Below are positions 23,401-30,891 of a stretch of DNA of 64,000 bases, piece after piece. The position numbers and the translations under genes are program-made. Within the stretch, counting starts at the first letter, position 1. The number at the start of each line of letters is the position of its first letter. This DNA is from Malurus cyaneus samueli. Taxonomy: Eukaryota > Chordata > Aves > Passeriformes > Maluridae. Location: contig CM019218.1 in NCBI GenBank assembly GCA_009741485.1, positions 38,006,387-38,070,386 on the forward strand, read 5' to 3'. The notes under the pieces are model-generated. The model did not search any database and was not told the origin of the DNA. It saw only the letters and a list, made by a program, of their open reading frames with translations.

Positions 23401-25577
23401 CTTGTCTTCATCATACTTGTCAGCATGATAGGCTCTGTACCCATCCTCAGTGGAGCCCTGAAAAATGATGGCAAAGTTGCCGCGAGCAGAGAGGTAGGGG
23501 CTTCTCTGGAAGCCGCTGGGGCTACAAAAACTGTGCATGTCAATCCTCCTCTTGGCAAGCGGCCGAACCCTCGTCTCTTGCAGGCTGCCTCCTCTTCCTC
23601 CCATTCCCTCAATTTCAGACAGTGCTTGGCTGAAGTCCAAACCCTGAGGCATGGCAACAGAGGAGGAGGAGCTGCTATGGCTCTGCTTTAGGATGCTGAG
23701 CATTTGAGCAAAGACATTGAACATGCGAAACTCATGTTCCCGCTCCAGTTCAAACCGGCGTTGCTCCAGTTGCATCCGACGCTCCTCCACATCCAAATCT
23801 CGCTGAAATCGGCGCTCTTCCATCTGCAAAAAGCGCTCTTCCATGGCCCGCTGAGATGTCAGAGTCTTTAGCAAGAGATCATCAAGTGGGTCCCTCATGC
23901 GCTGGCCTTTTCGCTTTTTTCTCAGCCGATGCAAGGCAGAGAACCCAGGCCGGGGAACAACGTTCTGGATCCGTGACGAGTTTGCCATGTTCGGCTCACT
24001 GAAACCTGTGAATACACAAAAGCAAGGAAGAATAAGTGCAGCAAGCAAAGTGGCACAGGCATGCTTTGTTGCCTTCCCCTGCCTGTCATTAGAACACACT
24101 GTAGGGTTTTACAGAAAAAAAAAAAACCAAAGTAAAACCTGTCGGTACATCCTGAGGTTTGCAAAAGTATTTTTAAGTATTTTTTGACATCACACATTGG
24201 GCACACCATTATGCTGCCAGCCCCAGCCCCTTACAAGTTCTTTGTCTTAACCTGAATGATCATCAGTTCCCTCCACTAGGCTAACTATGCAAGCAGCACA
24301 GCCAAGGGGACATACTACTTCTTCCTGACCTCAGGTATTTACCCTCACATTTGTTACTATCTCTTCTTCTCCAGCATTTCACAGTCTTTTATCAGCCTGT
24401 CCCAAAATTCCTAGACCGTACCCTTCCTGGCAGCTAAACTCCTTTAGTGCTTTCAGTGCAGGAGTCCAATCTCCTGTAAACAAATATGTTGCTTCTGCCA
24501 GTGACTTTCAAAAACATCTTCTTTCCAAGTCCCACTGACTAACTTAGACGGTCAGGTAATGCTTATTCGCAAGTATTCTTCACTGTTGAGTGGGCTAAAA
24601 TAGTTTTTTTTTTTTTTTCAATAAGGCAAGTACTGTCAGCATTTTACGCAGAAATCTAATACAGATGCCAAGCCCAGCTCATGGAGCCCTTTGGATTTCA
24701 CACAGAGCATTTAGCCTAGCTCAGTAATTCTAGATAACATTTATCTGCTGCAAGATAACCTGCATTTTGGGAACGACCAGAAGACCATAAATACAGATAC
24801 CAGCTAAAGCTTTCTGGAAGGTGGAAAAACAAAGATCCAAATGTCATTGAGAAAACCAGGTGTCTATCTCTGCACCAGAAATAATCTTCTCTTTCTGGGA
24901 AAATGGGCAGAAACCTTGGAATGTAAAAGGCTATCCCTACCTGAAGGTGAAACACTGGTTTCAATGGGAATCTCCACCCTGGAGATGGGAGAGTCATTCT
25001 GGGCCCTCTCCAAGAAGGCTCTCTCCATCTCCTGTTCTTCAGGGGAGCTCTGCTGGTAAGACATGGCTTGTGGGGGCTCTGGGGTCAAGCTGTGGTCATC
25101 AGAGTTCACCTCCTCACATTTGATTTCCATCAGCTCAGGGTGCTGGGAGTGTCCAAAAGGCAGGGGCGAGGAGGCGAACTGGTGGTGGTAACTCTCCACC
25201 ATGCTGCCCTGCAGCACCTGCTGAGCCATCATGCTGCCGCTCAGGGAGCCATAGGCCAGGGCCGGCCGGCTGGTCAGCACCCGGTCCATCACCTCGTAGA
25301 ACTTCCACGTCCGCCCGCCACGCGGGGCCTTGCTATTGTCCTTGATCCGCCGGTACTCCAGCTTCATCTTCTTGATCTTCTCCCGGCACTGGTCGCCCGT
25401 CCGGTGGATGCCCTTCTCCCGCAGCACCTCGGCGATGCGGTTGAAGACATGCTGGTTGCGCAAGCAGCTCTCCAGCTCTATCTGCACCGACTCGTCGGCC
25501 CAGAGCTGCAGCAGCTCCACCACCTCGGGGTCCGACCAGTTACTGCCACGCTCGTACTTCTTCCCACGAAAATCCAT
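11134..25577 (-). CDS. ACCS: ACCS: Myb/SANT domain fused to ACC-synthase-like PLP enzyme, 15 exons, 889 aa
   Basis: This is the homologue of plant ACC synthase (fold type I aminotransferase family). Vertebrate members are reported not to make ACC, and their physiological reaction is unsettled. Exons: 24941-25577, 23392-24005, 21816-21875, 19147-19217, 18526-18595, 17315-17381, 16803-16900, 16156-16233, 15065-15165, 14260-14349, 13189-13234, 12898-13039, 12158-12300, 11627-11780, 11134-11432. They sum to 2,670 nt in one frame. Domains: Myb/SANT-like trihelix about 8-109 (W14, W26, W91), acidic linker about 113-212, basic patch 239-250, coiled coil about 264-320, enzyme about 383-800, extra tail to 889. 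PLP-site residues: E426 (SENKL), Y516 (PFYGG), N579 (NPQNPLG), D607 and Y610 (DEIY), K644 (Schiff base), R652 (SGIR), R778 (GWFR, substrate carboxylate). The human protein is about 501 residues without the Myb domain. The start is the first ATG in frame, in good context (G at -3 and +4). The gene lies upstream of EXT2 in the same orientation. Confidence 0.93.
11627..11780 (-). CDS. ACCS: ACCS exon 14
   Basis: One hundred and fifty-four nt, residues 740-790 plus one base. It contains GKAFECSEPGWFRIIFAD; R778 in GWFR binds the substrate alpha-carboxylate. The acceptor is TCTCCTAG and the donor TTAG|GTAAGT. Confidence 0.95.
12158..12300 (-). CDS. ACCS: ACCS exon 13
   Basis: One hundred and forty-three nt, residues 692-739, WINQVYLRANHARLKAAHTY to FFVWIDFRK. 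The acceptor is TGGTCAG. The donor AAAG|GTTGGT is weaker than the others in this gene, but the exon ends where human ACCS does. Confidence 0.93.
12898..13039 (-). CDS. ACCS: ACCS exon 12
   Basis: One hundred and forty-two nt, residues 645-691 plus one base, DFAVSGIRFGTLYTQNQDV onward. R652 in SGIR binds the PLP phosphate. The acceptor is TTCTGCAG and the donor GAG|GTGAGT. Confidence 0.95.
13189..13234 (-). CDS. ACCS: ACCS exon 11 with the PLP lysine
   Basis: A 46-nt exon, LPDPQRTHVMWGITK. Its last codon is the Schiff-base lysine K644 (human MWATSK). The acceptor is CATACAG and the donor AAG|GTGAGT, phase 0. Confidence 0.95.
13821..13847. repeat. Nested perfect inverted repeats in ACCS intron 10
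   Basis: CTGTAATAC (13821-13829) pairs with GTATTACAG (13834-13842) across a 4-nt loop. A second overlapping pair is TACTACTGT and ACAGTAGTA (13827-13835 and 13839-13847). It sits in AT-rich intron sequence. The stem is too short for a typical pre-miRNA. Confidence 0.7.
14260..14349 (-). CDS. ACCS: ACCS exon 10
   Basis: Ninety nt, residues 599-628 plus two bases. HVIVDEIYMLSVFDES holds D607 (pairs with the PLP pyridine nitrogen) and Y610 (PLP O3'). The acceptor is TTTTGCAG and the donor ACAG|GTAAAAG. Confidence 0.95.
15065..15165 (-). CDS. ACCS: ACCS exon 9
   Basis: One hundred and one nt, residues 566-598 plus two bases. It carries LLNPQNPLGDIYS, the aminotransferase NPxNPxG motif with the PLP-contacting asparagine N579. 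The acceptor is TTCTGCAG and the donor AAAAG|GTATGT. Confidence 0.95.
16156..16233 (-). CDS. ACCS: ACCS exon 8
   Basis: Seventy-eight nt, residues 540-565, ITGKSTRPFQLTVEKLEKAL onward. The acceptor is TCTTTCAG and the donor GAG|GTGAGT; both junctions are phase 0. Confidence 0.94.
16803..16900 (-). CDS. ACCS: ACCS exon 7
   Basis: Ninety-eight nt, residues 507-539. It contains TPFYGGITQ, whose tyrosine (Y516) corresponds to the aromatic residue stacking near PLP. The acceptor is GGTTCCAG and the donor AAG|GTAAGA, phase 0. Confidence 0.94.
17315..17381 (-). CDS. ACCS: ACCS exon 6
   Basis: Sixty-seven nt, VIVLNGCGSLFSALATVLCD to G506 plus one base. NGCGSLFSAL is the PLP-phosphate-binding loop region (NGGASLFSAL in human). 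The acceptor is TCTTGTAG and the donor GTAAGT. Confidence 0.94.
17865..17937. repeat. 73-bp dispersed repeat, copy A (ACCS intron 5)
   Basis: It aligns without gaps to 19394-19466 in the same orientation, sharing CAGCAAACTGA near the left end and TTATTGCAGCCAAAA at the right end, with scattered substitutions between. It is either an old uncharacterised repeat or an intragenic duplication. Confidence 0.55.
18526..18595 (-). CDS. ACCS: ACCS exon 5
   Basis: Seventy nt; completes F461 and encodes LREEVARFLTYYCKAPAPLK to N484. The acceptor is TTCAG and the donor GTAGGT, phase 0. It matches the human LREEVAKFL stretch. Confidence 0.94.
19147..19217 (-). CDS. ACCS: ACCS exon 4
   Basis: Seventy-one nt, residues 438-460 plus two bases, LTQADMNLMDPPLLQYPDWK onward. 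LQY.DW.GH is the aminotransferase N-terminal motif. The acceptor is TCCTAG and the donor GTAAGT. Confidence 0.94.
19394..19466. repeat. 73-bp dispersed repeat, copy B (ACCS intron 3)
   Basis: Partner of 17865-17937. The right-hand 37 bp differ at about five positions and the left half is more diverged. It has no open frame and no splice-site framing, so an exon duplication is unlikely. Confidence 0.55.
21816..21875 (-). CDS. ACCS: ACCS exon 3
   Basis: Sixty nt, residues 418-437, GIINFGTSENKLCFDLMSKR. It holds the SENKL glutamate (E426), equivalent to the glutamate of plant ACC synthases that shapes substrate specificity. The acceptor is TTTTTTTAG and the donor GTAGGT; both junctions are phase 0. 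Confidence 0.94.
23027..23056. repeat. Triplicated 10-mer ATAATCAGAS
   Basis: Three tandem copies of ATAATCAGA followed by G or C lie in ACCS intron 2. The junctions create AGATAA words, the GATA-factor motif. Function unknown. Confidence 0.7.
23392..24005 (-). CDS. ACCS: ACCS exon 2: basic patch, coiled coil and start of the enzyme
   Basis: Residues 213-417. The acceptor TTCACAG precedes 24005 and the donor GTGAGTAAG follows 23392. In order it holds a basic patch (RLRKKRKGQRMR, a likely nuclear localisation signal), a charged heptad-like coiled coil built on repeated EERR (MEERRFQRDLDVEERRMQLE), a serine run, a glycine-rich stretch and then the ACCS-specific PYLSARG...GYRAYHADKYDEDKNPN. DNA-binding-protein and enzyme sequence thus share one uninterrupted exon, which is the key evidence for a genuine fusion. 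Confidence 0.93.
24941..25577 (-). CDS. ACCS: ACCS exon 1: Myb/SANT-like DNA-binding domain and acidic linker
   Basis: Residues 1-212 plus one base. The trihelix domain shows the family pattern: W14 and W26 in helix 1, then IHRTGDQCREKIKKMK and RTWKFYEVMD. This is the Myb_DNA-bind_4 type seen in MSANTD/ZSCAN20-like proteins and in PIF/Harbinger Myb-like proteins. The linker has IKCE at 152-155, a consensus sumoylation motif, and a proline/glutamate-rich stretch. The donor is CAG|GTAGGG, phase 1. Coding starts at 25577 in the CpG island. The frame stays open upstream to about 25742 but contains no further ATG. Confidence 0.9.
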
Positions 25578-25835
25578 CGCTCCCGGGGTCCCGCCCGCCG
25601 CTCGCCCCGGGCTGCGCACCTGCGCCTGCCCCGCCGGAAGGGGGTCCCGCACCTCGGCCCTCGAGGGCGCCCGGGCGGCCCGGCCTCCCCCGGTCCCTAT
25701 CGGGCTGCAGGGCCTGGGGCACGGCTCGGCTCGGCACGGCACGGCACGGAACGGTCGGCACGGCCGGCTCAGCCCATCCGCTGGAGCCAGCGAGCGAGCT
25801 AGCGGGGAGCCGGGCCGGCATGTTCACATCCGGGG

Positions 25836-25842
25836 TGACGCA
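25836..25842. promoter_or_regulatory. ACCS: CRE/ATF-like half site TGACGCA
   Basis: The word TGACGCA lies about 260 bp upstream of the ACCS ATG, next to ACATCCGG (ETS core on the other strand). Both are common core-promoter words; binding is inferred. Confidence 0.3.
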
Positions 25843-26100
25843 CATGCGTGCAGCCTTATTCGGGATAACTTTATCCCGTGCCAGGCGCTTGTCGCGCTCC
25901 CGGGGCCGGGCCGGGCCCGAGCGGCGCCGTGGCGTCCCTCCCACCCTTCCTCTTTCCCTCCCTTCCTGCCTCCTGCCCCCCCTCCGCACGCCCCGGACCC
26001 CGGCGGAGGCAGCGCTGACCGTGCCGTGCCGCACCACCCCGTGCCGGGCCGTGCCGAGCCAAGCCGCGCCACAGCCGCGCCTCCCCTCACGGCGCTCGCA

Positions 26101-26130
26101 CCCGCCCCGCCCCCGCCCCGCCCCGCCCGG
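26101..26130. promoter_or_regulatory. ACCS: GC-box cluster (Sp/KLF-type)
   Basis: CCCGCCCCGCCCCCGCCCCG followed by further CCCCGCC units gives at least four overlapping CCGCCC boxes about 530 bp upstream of the ACCS start codon. Confidence 0.55.
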
Positions 26131-27104
26131 CGCTGGCAGCACGGCCCCGGCACGGCTTCGCCGCATCAGCTGCGGCCGGCGAGGCGAACACCTCGGGCGC
26201 GGTGCTGCCGAAAGCGCCGGTGGAGCGGCTCCGCTCTCGCTCCCGCCGCGCCCCGGGCCGGGTCAGTGGCGGCGGCTTTGCGGAGCGCGGGCCCGGCCCG
26301 GCCTGGCGAGAGCTGCGGGGTGCGGCGGCAGCTCCTAACAGCGGCTGTCCCCGCTGCCCCCGTGGCCCTCGGGCAGCGCTTGGGGACACGCGCGGGGACG
26401 GTCACTGCCCGCGGCCCTGCACACCAGCCTCCAGTTTGGCCGTCCGGAGCGACCGGGCATTACACCAGTTCGCTCCTTTGTTTGCACCCCACCATCAGTG
26501 AGCCGCGTGGCTCAAATCCTTCAAAGTACCCACCCCGTCCTCAGCCACTTCCCTGAGTGGAGCTATAGGACTGTAGAGAGCGAATGCAAGATTTTTTCCT
26601 TCTCTACACCACCAGGTCAAATTCCCTGCAGGGATCGGTAACTGCGGAACTCGACCTCGCTGAGCTGTCCTGCCGCACAAGCCATAAAGGTGGCCTCAAG
26701 CCACGCTGCAGGACAGATCTAGCAGCCCCGTGCCACATCGGTTTGGAGATTTCAGTCCAGACCTCGGTCTGGCAGGATAAGGACCGAGTCCTAAGGCAGC
26801 AAGTACAAGCATAAGCCAGTAATTAATGAGGAAACCAGAATGAAAGATAGTGTGTCCCTATCCTCTATCACCTGTGGCCGATGCACAGGTGGTGAAGCAC
26901 ATACTAAGTTTGTGATTTTACTCTTAGACCAAAAGATCTACTTAATCACAGCACTGTAGGTTTTTTTTATCCAGCTCTTATTAACTTCACTCTGGATTTT
27001 AATAAATCACTCACAGCCTCTATTATTCAATTTCTCAGTCTGAAATGGAAACAAAAATCTTGGTCTTTGCTATATTTGTGAATACTTGAATATGTTGGGA
27101 TGGT

Positions 27105-27127
27105 GGGGGGGGGGGGGAGGAGAGAAA

Positions 27128-27159
<32 letters not shown>
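27105..27159. repeat. G13 tract followed by A-rich and A30 tract
   Basis: Thirteen G (27105-27117), then AGGAGAGAAAATA, then 30 A up to 27159. This gives a pure purine strand of more than 50 bases interrupted by a single T. Confidence 0.95.
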
Positions 27160-27161
<2 letters not shown>

Positions 27162-28727
27162 GAGACTTAGCTTTAAAAATCTACCTTTCTTAACAAAATA
27201 TGACCAGAAAGTAGGTTGGATTTTTAGTGGTCTTCTGAAGTAGCATTTGTCTTTCCACACACCCATGAGATGTGCTTTTACTTTCCTGGCTTTTTTTCAT
27301 GAGAATGGCATTCTATGTTCTACAACTACATAATTAATTATGCAAGGACTTCTACATAAATTGTGTACTACTGTACAGAAAGACCAGGGCAACAATGAAT
27401 AGAGCCATTGATGATAGAAGTTTAATAGTAAGTAGAAATAGATTAAAGACAGCATGCAATAGTCTTTTAAAAAACCTTTTAAAAGAAACCTGAGAGTTTG
27501 GCTACAGCCTGTTATACCTGAGGGCTATAACTTGGCCAGGCAGCAGCAGAGCATTCCCAAAAATAACTTGACATATATCCTGGCTTCAGAAAGAGCCCCT
27601 GTTTCAAAATGCAAACATTAAAAGGAATGGAACCTAGATTCGTTATATAAAATAATAGAATAAATCTTGGACTACTTTTAATGGTTCAGTTGTTTTCACC
27701 TTCTTATGCCTTGTAAAGTAGAAACTTGATTTTTAAAATGAAATTGAAAGTTTTCATTGCAACCATACATCAGACAAGCATGGGGCTGAGAAGGAACATA
27801 CAATTTGCTGTATTGCTGAGATACTTGTTTCACTTTCCGGTTCTTTTTCAACTCAAATTGGAAAAGAGGACTAAGAGGGGCTGTGTTCCCAAAGTGCAAG
27901 AAGTAACGGTGTTAAAAGGGGTGTGGAGCAAGCCACTGAAAATTGCAAAACCAAAAAGAAAGGCTTTATTTTCTGAACTGCTTTGTACATCTGTTCAAGT
28001 GACAAAAGTATAGGTGCCAGCTAATTTAACGTATCCAAGACAGGCTAATTCTGTTAATATTCCTTTGTCAAAAACCCCTCTCTACTTTTCCTTTTCACGC
28101 AGCAAGCTGAATGCAAACCAGTTGCTGCCATGGAATTCCTTCCTTGTTTTTGGAGAATTTCATGTGTCGGTTCCATCTCAGCTGGTGACAGCCGAGTGCC
28201 TCAGTTACAGATCATTCCTTCCCTGCAAACTGCATATCACAACCCCATTTCTAACAAGCCATGACATGTGATCCTGAACATACCACCTCTAAAAAATGGC
28301 ATTAGGCTTCACTATTTCATTACTTTTGGCTTATTATAGGACTCCACAGCATTGCTGCGACTAGTTGGCATCAGCTAAATCTTAGACAATAATGTTTGCC
28401 CTACACATGGCAGGCCATCAGAGCAAGGGACTGTGGTCCTCTGCCAGTGCCCATAAGCAATGATATTCAAAATCAACTTTTGTCAAATCTCTTATTCAAT
28501 GGCATAGTCACAGATAAGACTGAAATGAAAGCCCTAGAATTTCTGGTTTTTTCCAGCACATCTGCAAGCTGAGAGGATGGGGATCGTTGAATATCAGGCC
28601 TTCAGCTGGGAAATATGACAACCATCACGATGGTTTCGGTAGGAAAAATTTTACAAAAGTAATGGATTCCTTGCAGCTCAGTTCAATGGCAGATGGTAAT
28701 AATAATTCTTTTGTAATTACAGAGATT

Positions 28728-28793
28728 AAAATAATAATAATAATAAAATATATAATAATAATAATAATAATAATATAATAATAATAATAATAT
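28728..28793. repeat. (AAT)n microsatellite, interrupted
   Basis: Runs of AAT/ATA units are interrupted by AAATATAT and TATAAT. A short AATAAT seed precedes it at about 28697. Confidence 0.93.
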
Positions 28794-30497
28794 GAATGCC
28801 TTAAAATTATACATGCCTTCATGCTGCAAAGAGGATGGCTCACACCAAGCAGCATTTGGGTTAGCATCTCCACAGTCATGCTGCTTCCCTTTCCCAAAGA
28901 ATGCCTTTCACATCCACTTCCAGAGGAGAGCGCATTTGGCAGCTCCCAGTGCTGACACTCCCTGAGCCAAGGCTTTGCACATCAGGACCTCTCTGACCTT
29001 CTGGCTCCATCCACCTTGGCAGTGTGGAGGAGCCGCGGTGGGCTGGAGGTGTCCGTGTCCGGGCAGGCATGGCCAGCGCGGTGATGGGAGGAAGGTCCCT
29101 GCAGAGGGTGCTCCAGCCCCGGCTACCTTCCTCTGCCGGGAGCAGTGGGTTTGCATGGGAACACAGGGGTGAGAAGGAACGTATGGGGGATCCTGGCAGG
29201 CTGGGAATGTGTTAGCAAGAAATTTAACAGTAGGGCCAGTTACCTGGCAGGCCTGTCTTACAGAAGTTCAGCACACCACTCTTCATGTAAAGGGAACTGT
29301 CTGCTGCAGTCAGGTAAAACTCAACTTTTAACAGCCTCCAGCCTGGGCAAGGACACTGGGTTGGCTCTTACAATGCTGTAGATCCGAGGAAGGTTAGTCC
29401 CCTAGCATGTGTAGTGGCTGCTGGCAGCACTTAAGTAAAGCCCAGAACCACAGTGACCAAAACCACAACCACCTGATGTCCATTTCCATAGTGCATTGGA
29501 ACAAGACAAGTTGAGCAGTCTGAGGTCTATTTCCTAAGAGGTGGCACTAGTAAAAATTCATGGCAATAACTGCAGTTCACAAATTAAAAGTCAAAATTTA
29601 CCATTAAGACAAAAATGTTCTTGGACATCTCTAGTTTGGTAGATAGTAAAAATATTTTGCCATCTGATCGAACTAACAGGAGCAAGTTGAAACTCTCTTA
29701 ATTCTGCTGGTTTCTGTGGATCTGAGCTACTGCCCTGGCCAGTGATGGTGCAGAAGAGCACCCCCAGGCACTATCTGTTCTGCATCTGATTCCTTATATT
29801 GCCAAGGGGCACTGAGCAGCTGAAGCCAAAAAGAAGCCTATATTTTTACATTCTTTAAAACCAGACTATTGTAGAGAAATGTTGGAAAACACCCTTTTTG
29901 CCTCACAGACTTTCTAATGTGTAAAGCTTATTAGTAGTATTGGTTATCCACTCAATTTCCTGTAAAACCACTCACGCCAGTCGCTGAAAACCACAAATGC
30001 TGACTGAAACAAAGCACCTCAATCAAAACTAAGGATCTCCTATGTACCAGGGTCTTCCTTCCAAACTTATTACTAATTCTTCCATTTCTGTCTATTTGGA
30101 GATGAGTTTATTATATCTCACTGGCTTTCAGAACCAGCAAGACTAAACCGACTGATGTTACAGATGTCTTCTGTTGGGCTTCTTATTGGATTAACAGACA
30201 CATAAAGGGCTGGGCGGTGTACAGTTGGCCTTGTTAAATTAAGGTATTGGTTTAATAAGCAGCTGCAGCACATGGGCATGAGAGAAGAGAAGCAAAAGTG
30301 TCTGAGCGAGTCATGTCCTGACACATGCCCACAGGGTTATTTAAGGTGCTTTGCAGTAAAGCCCACAGAGGGCAGTAGGGCAGTCTTCAAAAATCTTTTG
30401 TAAAGCAGAGCTGGACAAGGAAAACTGCAGTAGAAGAGTCTGGCTATTCAGTTCCTAGACTTTCTGGGACTGATTTTGATGGGGGTTTTTTGGCTTG

Positions 30498-30525
30498 TTT
30501 TTTTTTTTTTTTTTTTTTTTCCCCC
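30498..30525. repeat. T23 C5 homopolymer tract
   Basis: Twenty-three T followed by five C. I see no retroposon sequence attached to it. Confidence 0.93.
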
Positions 30526-30839
30526 AAAGTGTCAGTTTTGTAACTGATTAAACAGTGTATTGCATTTTCTGTGAAACTCTGAGCAGACCCACAGGATCTG
30601 TCCCACTGTGGGCAGAGGGAGCTATTGGAAGTGCTGAGTGTTTTCCACCCTCACAGTCAGTGTAACATCTACACAAACAGTTAAGGAATTGTGGTTTTCA
30701 TATTTGCTGTGCAAATTACTTTGATAAGAGCCAGCTCTGCTTATTCATCCCACACAACTATTTAGTGGTATTCCCTGGAGCAGGAAGTGGTGGTTAGACT
30801 GGGAGTGTTTCAAGTATGGGCTAACCCTGTGACTACAGG

Positions 30840-30891
30840 GTTAAAGTGACAAACACTTTGTCGCACTCTGCGACAAACAGAGTTAAAGTGA
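30840..30891. repeat. Perfect inverted repeat flanked by direct repeats
   Basis: TTTGTCGCA (30857-30865) and TGCGACAAA (30869-30877) form a perfect 9-bp inverted repeat with a 3-bp spacer and a CpG in each arm. The direct repeat GTTAAAGTGA flanks it at 30840-30849 and 30882-30891. It looks like a compound protein-binding site or a small-element scar; neither is proven. Confidence 0.6.

Larger units (their letters stand above)
11433..24940 (-). other. ACCS: Introns of ACCS
   Basis: There are fourteen introns, all GT/AG, from 149 nt (13040-13188) to about 2.6 kb (19218-21815). The longer ones are 21876-23391, 17382-18525, 13235-14259, 15166-16155 and 24006-24940. They hold A tracts, an AT-rich block near 13735-13810, a triplicated 10-mer at 23027-23056, a hairpin at 13821-13847 and a pair of 73-bp related segments. 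I recognise no complete transposon and no other gene inside them. Confidence 0.8.
25100..26460 (-). promoter_or_regulatory. ACCS: CpG-island promoter and first exon of ACCS
   Basis: A CpG-rich block of about 1.3 kb covers exon 1 and extends nearly 900 bp upstream of the start codon. It contains GC-box runs at 26101-26130, a CRE-like TGACGCA at 25836-25842 beside an ETS-like CATCCGG, and GGCAC/GGCTC pentamer reiterations near 25720-25760. No TATA box is evident. Long open frames on the plus strand here reflect base composition, not genes. A divergent transcript to the right is possible but has no coding support. Confidence 0.8.

Noticed and set aside
24006..24099. Extension of the ACCS exon 2 frame upstream to 24099
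   Set aside because: The acceptor TTCACAG at 24006 and phase agreement with exon 1 place the exon start at 24005; the upstream residues are intronic read-through.
25330..26556. A 408-codon plus-strand open frame across the ACCS CpG island
   Set aside because: It runs antisense to ACCS exon 1 and through GC-rich promoter sequence. Its composition (proline, arginine and alanine runs) is what stop-poor GC-rich DNA gives in any frame, and several overlapping frames on both strands do the same.
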